Source: Heliocidaris tuberculata (taxonomy: Eukaryota; Echinodermata; Echinoidea; Camarodonta; Echinometridae). Taken from it: 64,000 bases of DNA. The stretch spans positions 36,454,951 through 36,518,950 of the forward strand of contig CM046842.1 in the NCBI GenBank assembly GCA_025618425.1. The letters are read 5' to 3'. The notes beneath the pieces are model-generated. The model was given only the letters and a program-made list of their open reading frames with translations, did not search any database and had not been told where the DNA came from. The translations under genes were made by a program, and so were the position numbers. Shown in pieces: positions 40,301 to 51,315 of this stretch (positions are counted from its first letter, which is position 1; every line of letters starts with the position of its first letter).

Positions 40301-40900
40301 CCGCGGCCGGGCTGTGTTGATACGCACGGACAACATCACCGTTGCAGCGTATATCAACAAACAGGGGGGCAACCATTCCACGCGCCTGAACGCCCTAGCG
40401 GCGGAGCTGTGGAGGTGGTTGCCGATGCATGGGGGTCTTCCCCGTTGCGTCGTACATTCCGGGCCGGGACAATCTGATCGCAGACTTCTTGGTCCCGGGG
40501 CCGGGTTCTCCCCTCGGAGTGGACGCTCCACCCGCAGGTCATGCATCTGCTGGTGCGCCAGCTTCCCGCACTAGATGTGGATCTGTTTTGCCTCGGAGTT
40601 GAACGCACGGCTGCCGATGTACTGCACGAGGGTGCAGGACCCGGCAGCCTGGCGGGATGGACGCCTTCCCTTCCCGTGGAAGGGATTCAGGGGTTATGCG
40701 TTTCCGCCGTTCGCCCTCATTCCCCGCGTTCTGCGGAAGGTGAGGCAGGACCAAGCAACTCTCCTCCTCATAGCCCCGTGGTGGCCCAAGAGGAGTGGTT
40801 CCTCGAGTTGACGGGCCTATGGTGGGGAATCCGAGGCTCCTTCCCGCTCGTCCGGACCTGATCTCCCAGCCAGTGTCGGGGGACTCTGCACCCCCGACCG
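40285..40900 (+). pseudogene. DIRS RNase H end and C-terminal connector, frameshifted
   Basis: After the stop at 40297 the RNase H continues in a different frame with RGRAVLIRTDNITVAAYINK (third catalytic Asp) and LNALAAELWRW. Another shift gives YIPGRDNLIADFL, and another VDLFASELNARLPMYCTRV then AWRDGRLPFPWKGF and GYAFPPFALIPRVL, LLIAPWWPK. This sequence order is typical of the tail of DIRS polymerase proteins. Two to three frameshifts are needed over about 500 bases. Confidence 0.8.
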
Positions 40901-40999
40901 GCCACGCTCCACCTGACTGCCTGGCCATTGTCAGGGAATCTGGAGCTCAGCGGGCCTTTCAGAGCGGGCTGCGACCTTCGTCGCTCGCAGCCGACGGGA

Positions 41000-41965
41000 G
41001 TCCACCCGGGAATCTTATAATTCCCGTTTGGCTGGATACTTTAGCTGGTGCGAATCACACGGGGTGGATCCCCGTTCTGCACCTCTAAGGGATGTCGCAG
41101 ACTTTCTGATTTCCCTTTTCGATAAGGGCCTGAACTGTCTCGACCATCCGTGGCTACCGTTCGGCGATTGCCGTTATCCACGCTGGGTTTCGCGGATGGG
41201 GCCAGTGTCTCTACTGCCCCCTCCCTGACCGGCCTGGTCCGCGCTTTTTTCCTTGAGCGCCCCCGACTAGGAGATTGCTCCCGTCGTGGAGTCTCCTCGG
41301 GTGCTGGAGGCCCTTGCCAGGGCGCCATTTGAGCCCCTCGCTGAGGCCTCGCTTAGAGATGTAACCATTAAAGCGGTCTTCCTCTTGGCGATTGCCTCCG
41401 GCCAGCGTCGCAGTGCCTTGCACGCACTGTCGGCGGCGCGGGGCATGTCCGTTGGGAACGCGGCGGGGGTGCGCCTCATTCCCAACCCGTCCTATGTGGC
41501 GAAGAACCAGACTGCCAGTCCCAACCGGTTGAGATTTTTATCCAACCGCTGTCCACCCTCTCGTCGGTGACGGAGGATAAAGTCTGGTGTCCGGTGCGCG
41601 CTCTCAAGTATTATTGGGCGCGCACTAAGGAACGCCGTTCTGGTGATCAGCTTTTCGTGATTACGAAAGAGCCTTTTTCACCGGCTTCGAGAGATACTAT
41701 CTCGAAGTGGATCGTTGCCGCCATTCGTGCGGCCGGCCCCGATGCCCTCTCGCCTGGCGTGTCGCCTGGCGTGTCGCCCCGTGCACACGATGCCAGGGGG
41801 ATCAGTGCATCTTGGGCTCTGTTCAACGGCGTGTCCGTAGAGGAGATTCAGAAGGCAGCTTATTGGCGCTCCTGAATTCCTTCATCTTTTTTATCTCCGG
41901 GACATCCCCGCCGCAGTACCCTCGTTTTCTCGAGCAGCGCTACTGTCGGCGTCTCAGTCCCGCTA
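41000..41965 (+). pseudogene. DIRS tyrosine recombinase, frameshifted
   Basis: The N-terminal SAM-like part reads LAGYFSWCESHGVDPRSAPL and DVADFLISLFDKGLN. The catalytic part gives KAVFLLAIASGQRRSALHAL (first catalytic Arg near 41405), CPVRALKYYWARTKERRS, QLFVITKEPF, then RAHDARGISASWALFNGVSV (His-x-x-Arg near 41790), EEIQKAAYW and, after a frameshift at the TGA of 41873-41875, LHLFYLRDIPAAVP with the nucleophilic Tyr. A tandem 12-base duplication (tcgcctggcgtg twice, 41748-41771) adds PGVS before the HAR box. All catalytic residues are still encoded but in several frames. Confidence 0.85.
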
Positions 41966-42025
41966 ATACACCGCTCCTTCACCGCTAGACGCAGCCAAGC
42001 CTCCCGCTTAGTCCGTGTCGGTCTA

Positions 42026-42123
42026 GCATACTGTAACAGATAGGTGGTCGGATGACTGATAGTAGATCATGAGGATCAGGAGTGATCCTCTTATCTACGA
42101 GGTGCATACGACCACCTATCTGT
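42026..42123 (+). repeat. DIRS internal complementary region (joined ends)
   Basis: The left half (gcatactgtaacagataggt to gatagtagat, 42026-42067) is the inverse of the left element end. The right half (catgaggatcaggagtgatc to ccacctatctgt, 42068-42123) is the inverse of the right end (42340-42394). They meet at agat/catg, which reproduces the junction of a closed circle. This fixes the element borders at 37040 and about 42394. Confidence 0.93.
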
Positions 42124-42203
42124 GTCCCTCCCTCCTCCCTCGCCTCGCAGTTGCGACATGTCTGCATGTCCTGGTTGCGGGTGCTCTCTTGGTGTGTGGT
42201 TTT

Positions 42204-42394
42204 GGAGGAAGTGTCATGGGGGTGAACGGGTTTCATACGGCAACCCGGGGGGACGGAGGCGGTGTATGGTAGGCTATTTGTGAAATAATTTTATGTTCGG
42301 TTATGGGCAATTATAGGATATAATAGCATACTGTAAACAGATAGGTGGTCGTATGTACCTCGTAGATAAGAGGATCACTCCTGATCCTCATGAT
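42204..42394 (+). repeat. DIRS right inverted terminal repeat
   Basis: Begins ggaggaagtgtcatgg, passes gtatggtaggctatttgtga and ataggatataatagcatact, and ends aggatcactcctgatcctcatg. Mirror of 37040-37204, with extra right-end-specific bases in the last ~30 positions that are represented in the ICR. Confidence 0.92.
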
Positions 42395-43335
42395 TTCTAA
42401 AGAACAGGGATGTACCAATGGACGGAAAGCCGCTTTTTACACGAAGAATTGTATATAGCGCTACATAAACATCTCGGCTCTACGAGAACTTGAAAAGGCC
42501 TACAGAGATAGGAAGGCTATGGAGGATCTATTTTGACGATAGGTCCGACAGGATTTCCATAATCACTTACAGGACTTAGCATTAGAGGTGTATCGGCCCC
42601 AATTTTTATGACACAACCCTTTCTTGAAATACCATGACTCCACCACTTCCGGTGAAAATAATCGTGAATTCCCACTGTCAGTGAAAGATGAAGTGATCGT
42701 AAATGATATTGAGAAAACAAAAAATATATCATAAGCAAAGTACAGAGAATGAAAACTGAGAGTGAATGGTCTTTTGACCGACTGCTACACAGGAAACAGA
42801 ATGTTATTCATCAACCCCCGTAAACACCCCTCCGAGAGTCTTGAATATGGGATCTTTCAAAGCTACCATGAGGGGCAAGACAAGGGATCCCCCCTATGCT
42901 CAGGATGTTTAATCTCAGGGGCACAATGCATCAACGTGCAGAAAGGAGGTAGGTGTGCAGAAAATGTTTGCAGTCCGGTCATTATAGGAGAATTAACCCC
43001 AGAATATAAATGTATTATGTTCAAAGGTGTGATATTCTTAATCATTGGCCTGTATCACTTTAGAAATAAAATATCAGAAAAAGGGTTTAAATCAAGACAT
43101 TCTAGCACACGGTTATCATCTGCTAACACTATATGGGGGCTGCCATTTTCTTGATGATATGGAGTTGTACATGAACCATTGGAAACCGTTCCAGTCAGGG
43201 AAGATAATTTTTAATCCTAGAGTTAGTTGCTTATCTTCATTACAAAAAATCCCCATATATGATGGAATAATACATAAAACATGTTTTTATACATATATTC
43301 TAAATTTTGAAAAATTATAGATTTCTTTTTAAATT
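42395..43335. other. Unassigned sequence between DIRS element and assembly gap
   Basis: A 130-codon plus-strand open frame (42762-43154, cysteine-containing) has no recognised motif, and its codon use is not distinctive. On the minus strand 42571-42674 is framed by a good acceptor and gtaagt donor but does not join in phase to the known exon at 36589. Nothing can be assigned with confidence. Confidence 0.4.
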
Positions 43336-43835
43336 NNNNNNNNNNNNNNNNNNNNNNNNNNNNNNNNNNNNNNNNNNNNNNNNNNNNNNNNNNNNNNNNN
43401 NNNNNNNNNNNNNNNNNNNNNNNNNNNNNNNNNNNNNNNNNNNNNNNNNNNNNNNNNNNNNNNNNNNNNNNNNNNNNNNNNNNNNNNNNNNNNNNNNNNN
43501 NNNNNNNNNNNNNNNNNNNNNNNNNNNNNNNNNNNNNNNNNNNNNNNNNNNNNNNNNNNNNNNNNNNNNNNNNNNNNNNNNNNNNNNNNNNNNNNNNNNN
43601 NNNNNNNNNNNNNNNNNNNNNNNNNNNNNNNNNNNNNNNNNNNNNNNNNNNNNNNNNNNNNNNNNNNNNNNNNNNNNNNNNNNNNNNNNNNNNNNNNNNN
43701 NNNNNNNNNNNNNNNNNNNNNNNNNNNNNNNNNNNNNNNNNNNNNNNNNNNNNNNNNNNNNNNNNNNNNNNNNNNNNNNNNNNNNNNNNNNNNNNNNNNN
43801 NNNNNNNNNNNNNNNNNNNNNNNNNNNNNNNNNNN
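43336..43835. other. Assembly gap, 500 N
   Basis: Exactly 500 undetermined bases, a conventional placeholder size, so the true length is unknown. Missing 5' exons of the HYR-ZP gene or the 5' part of LINE copy B could lie here. Confidence 0.98.
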
Positions 43836-43984
43836 ACGAAATTGTAATTATGTAGGCTACAAGGTATCTACATTCAAATGATATTTTCAGATATTTTCCC
43901 ATATTAATTTATAGGGTAGAGATTTGTCACCCTGTGATGACGTCATTGATTTATATGTTTGACAGATGGAATTTATCTTTGAAA

Positions 43985-46900
43985 ATCAATTTCGGTCAAA
44001 AATGGATTTAGCTCCTTTTGGAATCTCGATCAATGAAACTAAGAATGTACTTTCAATTAGACCATACGGATTCATCATGTAACCCCTGCACAATATGGAT
44101 GGAATATAGTGCGAGGAAAAAGAGGGATAGAAACAAAAACAAGAGAGAGATTTTAAAAGATATTGACATGAATAAGAAAAGGTTAGCCAAATCAGGGGAT
44201 GATGCAAAGTCCAAAGTAATTGTGGAAAACATTAAGGGTTTAGAAAAGAAATTAGAGGAAATCTTAAATTATGAAACTGCAGGCACCATTGTTCGAGCCA
44301 GAGCTAAATGGGCTGAAAAGGGCGAAAAATGTACTAGATACTTTTTTACTTTAGAAAAAGAGAGAGAGGGGGGGGGGGGGGGGGGGAGAGAACATTACAC
44401 TACTGAAGTCTAATGATGGTTTTTTTAAATATCGAAACCTGAAGCTGTTATGAAAGAGTTGCTTGAGTTTTATGACTATTAATGTATTCAAGCAGAAGCC
44501 ACTCTTTTTCCGAAGAGGGTGATAGATTTTAGATAGTATTGAAATTCCAGCTTTTTCAGAATATCAAAAGGAGAAATTGAATCAACCCCTGAGTAAAGCA
44601 GAAATATGGAAAGTGATATCTACAATGTCCCTTAATAAGTCCCCTGGTTTGGACGGTTTACCGATTGAATTTTATAAAGTGTTTTTCAGTGATATATGTG
44701 ATCTATTACTTGATTCTTACAATTATTTCTTTTGATACAGGTATTTTGTCTTCCTCCCAGAGGAATGGTGTTATTACACTAATTTTACCAAAGAAGAACA
44801 AAGACTTGTTATCTCTCAGAAATTATAGGCCTATTTCATTGCTCACAGCTGATTATCAAATTGTTTCTAAATGTTTTGCACTAAGACTGAAAGAGTGTAT
44901 GAATGATGTTATTGATGATAGTCAGTCTGGTTTCTTGAAGGGTAGAAACATTGCAAATAATATTCGTTTGGAAATGGGAATTCCCATGAGATCCCAGGTG
45001 CGCTCATATTAACAGACATGGAAAAAGCTTTTTGACAGTGTGGAACACCAATTTTTGTTCAAGGCACTTGAACGTTTCATTTGTGGTCCTTTCTTCTTAT
45101 CCTGGGTCAGATCATTTTATAAAGATAGAGTTAGCTATGTCAGTAACAATGGATACTTATATTCTCCAGTCAAGATGGAAAGAGGTATTTTTCAAGGCTG
45201 CCCCATTTCACCATATCTATTTTTATTAGTCATAGAAACTCTAGCAAATTCAATTCGTGCCAACAAAAATATTAAAGGAATCAATATCAATATCATGAGT
45301 TTAAAATTAGTATGTTGGCAGATGACACTACGTGCTTTTTAAAAGGGGATGATGATTCCTTCAATGAACTTTTTAATACACACAGCCATTTTGGGTCTTT
45401 TTCAGGTTGTAAGATTAATATGAATAAAAGTGAGGGCGTTTGGCTTGGTTCTTTAAAAGGGTCTGAAGAAAGACCATACTCTGAACAAGGGTTCTCATGG
45501 ACTAGTTCCTCTTTTAATCTCCTTGGGGTAAAATTTTCTCTAAATTTATCCCTGTTGTTTGAATTGAATTACATATACCAAAGTTACAATGTATCGAACA
45601 GACTCTAAATTGCTGGAGAGGAAGAAGATTGTCACTTATTGGTAAGGTAACTGTTATCAAAACTTTAGTCTTACCCCAACTCATCTTTTTTATTTTCAAC
45701 TGTTTGTGTCAAGGTACCAGTTTCTTTCTTTAAGAAACTTAATCAAGTGTTTTATAAATTTATTTGGAATGGAGGTAATGACCGAGTCAAACGTTCTATA
45801 TTATGTAATGAATATGACATGTATGGTTTAATATGATTGATGTATGTTCATTTTCTCAAGCACAAAAATTAGTTTGGTCGAAACATCTCTTTGACGATAA
45901 CTTTTCATGTGACTGGAAGAGAATTGAAGCTGGTATGTTAAGGGATTTTCATGATGACTACCAGATTCTTTTTAAGTCCCAAGCTCCAGAAGGAATTTTG
46001 AAAAAAGCTGAATTGCCAGCTAGGGGAAACACTACGAATTTGGTATAGTTTTAGGCAGAATATGAAGGTGCACTTGAACATGGAAGATTCACACAAAATA
46101 GATCTTCTGTGGTATAATGAAGATATTCGTCTTAAGAGAAAAAACTTATTTTTATTATTCTGGTTGGTACGATAAGGGGATTACTCATGTTCAAGACCTG
46201 ATTTTAGGGTCGCGTTTTAAAGAATTCTTTGAACTGGTATTAGAATATGACATCTCAATAACATGATAAGCGTAAATATAATTTTCTTATCAAAGCTGTT
46301 CCATGGGACTGGTTAAATTCTGATGATGATGATATTTTTCATTCTTGTGTTCAGAAGTTGCTTAGGACTAGGAAAGTTGCAGAGTATGCATATGGTATTT
46401 TAAAGGAGGAAACTATAATCCCCGAGAATAAAAAATGTGAGAAATTGAATAGTATTTTGAATATTGAAAAGAAATGTGACGATTGGAAAGTGGTACATAC
46501 ATCCAATTTTAGATGCACGTTGGAAACACAATTAAGATCATTTTATTTCAAAGTTTTTCACATGGCAATTGCCACCAATGATTTTCTATATAGGGTGAAA
46601 AGATCTGAGAGTCAGCTTTGTGCTCTGTGTAGTGAAGAATCAGAAACGATTCACCACTTATTGGTTAAATGTCGAGTTGTTACTCCCTCGTGGAAGAAAT
46701 TAGAAAAAAAATTGTCTGAGAAACTAAAACGGTCGATTGTTTTGTCACTTTTTGAACGCTTATTTGGTTGTGATGACACATGTTTTGCTAGCTCATGTAT
46801 CAACTTTATTACTCTATGTACCAGGTATTCACTGTTGTAAAATTCGCAACGAGATCCCAGTTTTTGACTCTCTCTTATCTTTTATTGAGTCCAAACATAG

Positions 46901-47182
46901 ATCAGAATATGTCATTGCTTCAAAGAATGGTAAATTGGGACTTCATTTCAAAAAATTTGTTTTCAAGCTGTGAGTCGAAGGTTAAACATCTTTGTCCTGC
47001 TTCATCATCATTATTGTTACTAATACTGTTTTTATTTGCACATTGTTTTAAACTGGTGACCGTTTATTTATTTTGAGCTTCTATTTTGTACTTGTGATAC
47101 ATATGTACATGTACATGTATTTTGTATTTTTATATGATCGACTGTTTTATCCAATAAAAACATTACAATTTTTTTTTTTTTA
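43985..47182 (+). mobile_element. Decayed LINE copy B (reverse transcriptase, Tx1/L1-like)
   Basis: Starts after the gap with the endonuclease-RT linker (ARKKRDRNKNKREI, RARAKWAEKGEKCTRYFF). RT blocks: NKSPGLDGLPIEFYKVFF (44636), LILPKKNKDL and NYRPISLLTADYQ (44823), SQSGFLKGRNIANNIRL, LTDMEKAF then DSVEHQFLFKALERF one frame over (45015-45060), GIFQGCPISPYLFLLVIETL, MLADDTTCFL (45312). The C-terminal CCHC-like LCALCSEESETIHHLLVKC is at 46618-46676. It ends at ccaataaaaacattac plus a T/A-rich tail (47150-47182). A G run interrupts the linker (44371-44388). Many frameshifts. It is longer in RT than copy A and is a separate insertion of the same family. Confidence 0.88.
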
Positions 47183-48060
47183 AGATGTACATCCAATTGT
47201 TAATTCATAACAGGTATAATACAACCATGATGAAAGACAGAATGGAATTCAACCTTAGAAAAGAACAATTCCTTCCCCCCCCCCTTCTTTTTAGATTCTA
47301 AAGGGAAATCCAATGTACATTTTATTTTAGGAACGACTTCTTTTTTCCTTAAATGAGCGAAAAACATGGAAACGTAAAAATGTAGGCCGACTTGGGGGGG
47401 GGGGGGAACACCGTCTAATTATTAGCTGAAGAAAGTACGCTTAGTAATGTCACGAGTTTAAAACTGAAATAATTTTGTTGTAACATCCATGCATATTCTG
47501 AAATGGGCGACCGAATAAACACCCCAGGGTGCCCCCTCCCCAAACACAACCAACACTCCTCCACGTATGGTTGTTGAGTGGTCAAGCGCCATCTAGTGAC
47601 CATTTCTTTACAATGTAGTACCGATTTCACTTTTGCCTCTACTATACAAACATTGTATAATAGGATATTGTCACAGAAATGAACATCCCCCGACAATGTG
47701 ATGTGAGAGAGAGAGACAGAGAGAGAGGAGAGACACACACACAACACACTCTGCCCCTTCCTCTTCTCTCACTTACACTCATTCTCTCCTTCTCTCATTA
47801 CTTCTCCAATTCTCCATCTTCTGTCTTAATTTACTTCTGTCCCCACTCCGAGTTTTTGTTATCTCTCCCACTCTGTCTTGATAAATCTATCGCCCCCCCC
47901 CCCTCTCTCTCTCTGTCTTTAATGTCCCCTGCTCTTTCCCACTCTGAGTATCTTATATTATTCTCTCGTTCTATCTTGATAAGAGCTCTCTCTATGTATC
48001 TTTGCTCTTTATCTCAGTATAATTTCCGCTCCCCCCCCCCTCTATTATACTCTCAACTCC

Positions 48061-48091
<31 letters not shown>

Positions 48092-48410
48092 GTCTCTCTC
48101 TCTCACTCTCTCTCTCTCTCTCTCTCTCCTCTTTATCTGTCCAAGAGTTCATGCAGTAGTCTTCTCACATCCTTTCTAAACTTGATAATCCGCTGGGTAG
48201 GTTGGAGAAAAAGAAAAAAAAATGCATAGTTTATTGTGCAGTATAAACACTATATTTGAAGGATGTCGAATCGTTATATACGTCAGCTCCAAATAGAATG
48301 CTTTGTAAAATGCTGTCCTTTTTCGTTTAGTTTCACATGATTTATTTCATATCATTCTTGTAATTTGCATTCTTTCTTCTCCCACTGGTCTCTGAGACAT
48401 GTTATGGCAT
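47183..48410. other. Non-coding stretch with CT/GT microsatellites
   Basis: Holds C and G runs (47275-47284, 47394-47406), a GA tract (47705-47735), CT-rich sequence (47750-47960), (TG)n (48065-48091) and (CT)n (48093-48128). The 166-codon open frame 47679-48179 is low-complexity Ser/Leu/Cys and is not a gene. Confidence 0.75.
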
Positions 48411-48414
48411 AAGT

Positions 48415-48935
48415 GAACGACAGAAACAAACAAGCAAATAATTCATAGTTTGCAAACAGGATAATCTCTTATCATAAACATTTACAGATAATAATGTACT
48501 GAATATTTGAATCATTGCTGAACGACGGAGACAAACAAGCAAATAATTCATAGTTTGTAAACATGATAATCTCTTATCATAAACATTTACAGATAATAAT
48601 GTACTGAATATTTGAATCATTGCTGAACGACGGAGACAAACAAGCAAATAATTCATAGTTTGTAAACATGATAATCTCTTATCATAAACATTTACAGATA
48701 ATAATGTACTGAATATTTGAATCATTGCTGAACGACGGAGACAAACAAGCAAATAATTCATAGTTTGTAAACATGATAATCTCTTATCATAAACATTTAC
48801 AGATAATAATGTACTGAATATTTGAATCATTGCTGAACGACGGAGACAAACAAGCAAATAATTCATAGTTTGTAAACAGGATAATCTCTTATAAACATTT
48901 ACAGATAATAATGTACTGAATATTTGAATCATTGT
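48415..48935. repeat. Five tandem copies of a 105-bp unit
   Basis: The landmark gaacgac(gg)agacaaacaag recurs at 48415, 48520, 48625, 48730 and 48835, a constant 105-bp period. Copies two to four are essentially identical. Because 105 is a multiple of three, the minus strand stays open for 176 codons with a 35-residue repeat (MIQIFSTLLSVNVY...LRRSA). That openness follows from one unit lacking stops, and no promoter or splice context supports a gene. The near-identity implies recent expansion or an assembly-sensitive array. Confidence 0.93.
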
Positions 48936-50574
48936 TTATTGATGAAATGAAATCTTTAGATGACCATCAACCAGTCAATAAGAAACAAAAGATATATTTC
49001 GATTTTGTTCATTAACTATTTGACATTATTATCGTTTAGTATAATTATTTAGTTTATGCTGTCTAAAGCTTTATTTGTACAAAAATGGTGTTCATTCTAT
49101 CTTGAACGGCATAATGACAATGATAAAACCATTATATGATACATATTTATATTATATTTCCAATTCCCTAATCACATTCATGGGGGAAGAGGGTATGTGA
49201 CATTTCTGATTAAGTGTAAAAATAGCTTCTTTTTTTTATTTTTATAAAAATGAAATAAATTTCCGTTTGCATATGATTATATAGGCCTATCATCACGCAC
49301 ACTATTTTTTTCTTTTTTCTTTACAGAATGAAACGAAACTTTCATCGATTTGCCAATACTACAAATTAATGGCATCTGCCAACAATTTTGGTAAATTTTC
49401 TTCATATATGCTATCAACCCTGGATGTTTTTATGAAGACTAATTTTGAATACATGTTGATGAACAAATATCCTTTAAATTCTTCTTGCTTATTTACAATT
49501 GCAATCCTGACCAAAGATACAATGAGCTGTTACCCCATTGTGTATAGTCTTGTGTATATTCATATTTGATGACTTTGTTTTCAGCATAAAACATAACAGC
49601 TAATGTGAATAATCTACATGATCTCATTAAAAGGAAAACATCCATCATATCCATGTAGGCCTATATAAATATTTCTTTACGTTTATTTACAGTTGGAGCA
49701 GTAGGATACGAGTATATGAAATGAATGGCTTAAGATCGTAGCACTTGGAGAGACATTACGTCATTGATTGGGTCACTAAACCTGTCATTTGACAGATCGC
49801 TATTGATTATTAACATCATATATCTTGATTAGTATATTCTACTCTTTGGTGCACAAATTATTAATCCATTAAGAACCTAATCTCACAATATTAAGAACGT
49901 AATGACCTCATTATAAACGTTTATTCACGTTTATATTTCTACTACATCAGCAGATGTTATCGGAATTAAATTAACACTTACTGTAACATTGTGCCATTTG
50001 ACACAGTCTCTGCACATAAATCCCATTGACAAGTATATACGTGGCAAACAAAGAGTTAAAAGCTACACAAGTTATAAACTGAATTATATCACATATAACT
50101 ATGAGTTGTCCACAACGCTGTTGTATCTTTACTATGAACTCTGTTTGTTTGTTTTTCTCAATGAAATGAATACAAGCTTATTTACAATTCTTTAAATAAT
50201 GGTATTCTAGTCGCAATTCTATACATAGTTTATGATGATGATGAATTATGAAACAGACTTTTATACATGTATATGTAGCTGCATTATTATATACATATTC
50301 ATATAGATAACATCCATTCATCTAATGAACTTTATTATGAAACAAGTATTGTTGAGTACTGATGGTGAATAGCATATTTGTAGAAGTTGTGACAATGATT
50401 ACAAATCATTTCTAACCATTTACACGACCAATATCAATATAAAGCACGCATGACTTATATGTCGATTCGAACAATATCAAATCTTACAAAGTCAACCAAA
50501 GTGAGACAAAATATTTGAAATATTGCACTAAAAACAGCAAGGTCCCCACGCAATTATGACACATTTGATACTAC
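48936..50574. other. AT-rich non-coding stretch
   Basis: No exon, repeat unit or inverted-repeat element was recognised. The two short plus-strand open frames (49369-49569 and 49989-50195) are AT-driven and lack motifs. Confidence 0.55.
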
Positions 50575-51005
50575 TACCATGACTACTATTACAACTATTA
50601 CAACTACTACTACTACTAATGATAATAATTACAACTACTACTACCACGACTGCTATTATACTCCTCCTCCTCCCCTCCTCCTCCTCCTCTACTCCTTTTC
50701 CTCCTCCTCCTCCTCCTTCTCCTTCTCCCCCTCCCCCTTCCCCCTCCCCCTCCCCTCCCCTCCCCCTCCCCTTCCTCCTCCTCCCTCTCCTTCTTCTTCT
50801 TCTTTCTTCTTCTTCTTCTCTTTCTTCTCTCTTCTTCTTCTTCTTCTTCTTCTTCTTCTTCTTCTTCTTCTTCTTCTTTCTTCTTCTTCTTCTTCTTCTT
50901 CTTTTCTTCTTCTTCTTCTTCTTCTTCTTCTTCTTCTTCTACTTCTTCTTCTTCTTCTTCTTCTTCTCTTCTTCTACCATGACTACTACTACTACTACTA
51001 CTGTT
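50575..51005 (+). repeat. Long compound microsatellite (ACT)n-(CTC)n-(CTT)n
   Basis: (ACT)n at 50580-50665, CTC/CCCTC-rich at 50660-50790, (CTT)n at 50790-50975, then (ACT)n again. It is a >400-bp almost pure pyrimidine tract on the plus strand. Long Ser/Phe/Leu open frames here are artefacts of the repeat. Confidence 0.95.
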
Positions 51006-51180
51006 ATGATGATATACGGTAAATGAAAATAGTAATAACTATATCGAAAATACTTCAAATAGATAAATAATGTGGATGGTTGTGGGGTAGATTAAACATC
51101 TTGAGCAATGCATATTCCTGTTTAGTATATCATTATGCAAACCGGTGGTAAAATAGTCGCAACTTAATTCATCCTTGTAG

Positions 51181-51315
51181 TTAACATTCACCGTGATGTA
51201 TCTCAGGTATGGTTTGTTGGCAATGTACCATGTCAGCTTCCCAGCGTAGTGTGTGGTCATCACTGTAGCTCAATGAATATGAGAAATGCTGTACTGCTCC
51301 CAATATCACCGTATC
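51181..51315 (-). CDS. NLR-like gene, terminal exon
   Basis: Acceptor tcttcttttgcag. The 135-bp exon starts in phase 0, encodes DTVILGAVQHFSYSLSYSDD, a segment HTLRWEADMVHC and ends PEIHHGEC with a TAA at 51181-51183. The length is a multiple of three and the start phase matches the end of 57437-57533. A second frame over the same bases (GKLTWYIANKPYLRYITV) looks superficially CUB-like, but it lacks an upstream open frame and is taken as a shadow. Confidence 0.65.
   Translation of the reverse strand, partial: DTVILGAVQHFSYSLSYSDDHTLRWEADMVHCQQTIPEIHHGEC

Larger units (their letters stand above)
37040..42394 (+). mobile_element. DIRS-type tyrosine-recombinase retrotransposon (5.35 kb)
   Basis: Terminal inverted repeats (37040-37204 and 42204-42394) enclose, in order: a GC-rich leader, a gag-like region, reverse transcriptase, RNase H, a tyrosine recombinase and an internal complementary region (ICR). 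The ICR at 42026-42123 is exactly the two element ends joined, which is the defining feature of DIRS elements, replicating through a circular intermediate. The interior is much more GC-rich than its surroundings, suggesting a recent arrival. No DAM-like methyltransferase was seen. Several frameshifts and an RT deletion make this copy non-autonomous. No target duplication is present, as expected for recombinase-mediated insertion. Confidence 0.92.

Noticed and set aside
38086..41423. Many minus-strand open frames through the DIRS element
   Set aside because: GC-rich antisense shadows of the plus-strand reverse transcriptase and recombinase.
42571..42674. Candidate minus-strand exon with acceptor tgacag and donor gtaagt, upstream of 36589
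   Set aside because: The phase needed to join the 36327-36589 exon has several stops here. The open frames give no recognisable domain.
42762..43154. 130-codon plus-strand frame
   Set aside because: No recognised motif and no splice or start context. Left unassigned.
43307..43902. Open frames across the N run
   Set aside because: They contain 500 undetermined bases and cannot be read.
47679..48179. 166-codon plus-strand frame
   Set aside because: Composition follows CT and GT microsatellites; no domain.
48402..48932. 176-codon minus-strand open frame of a 35-residue repeat
   Set aside because: It exists only because the 105-bp tandem unit has no stop in this frame and a length divisible by three. 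No splice, promoter or homology support.
50579..51026. Long Ser/Phe/Leu/Thr open frames
   Set aside because: Pure product of the (ACT)n, (CTC)n and (CTT)n microsatellite.
51039..51263. CUB-like reading GKLTWYIANKPYLRYITV on the minus strand
   Set aside because: Competes with the phase-compatible terminal exon of the NLR-like gene (DTVILGAVQ to HHGEC). The CUB-like frame has a stop just upstream and no matching donor or acceptor.
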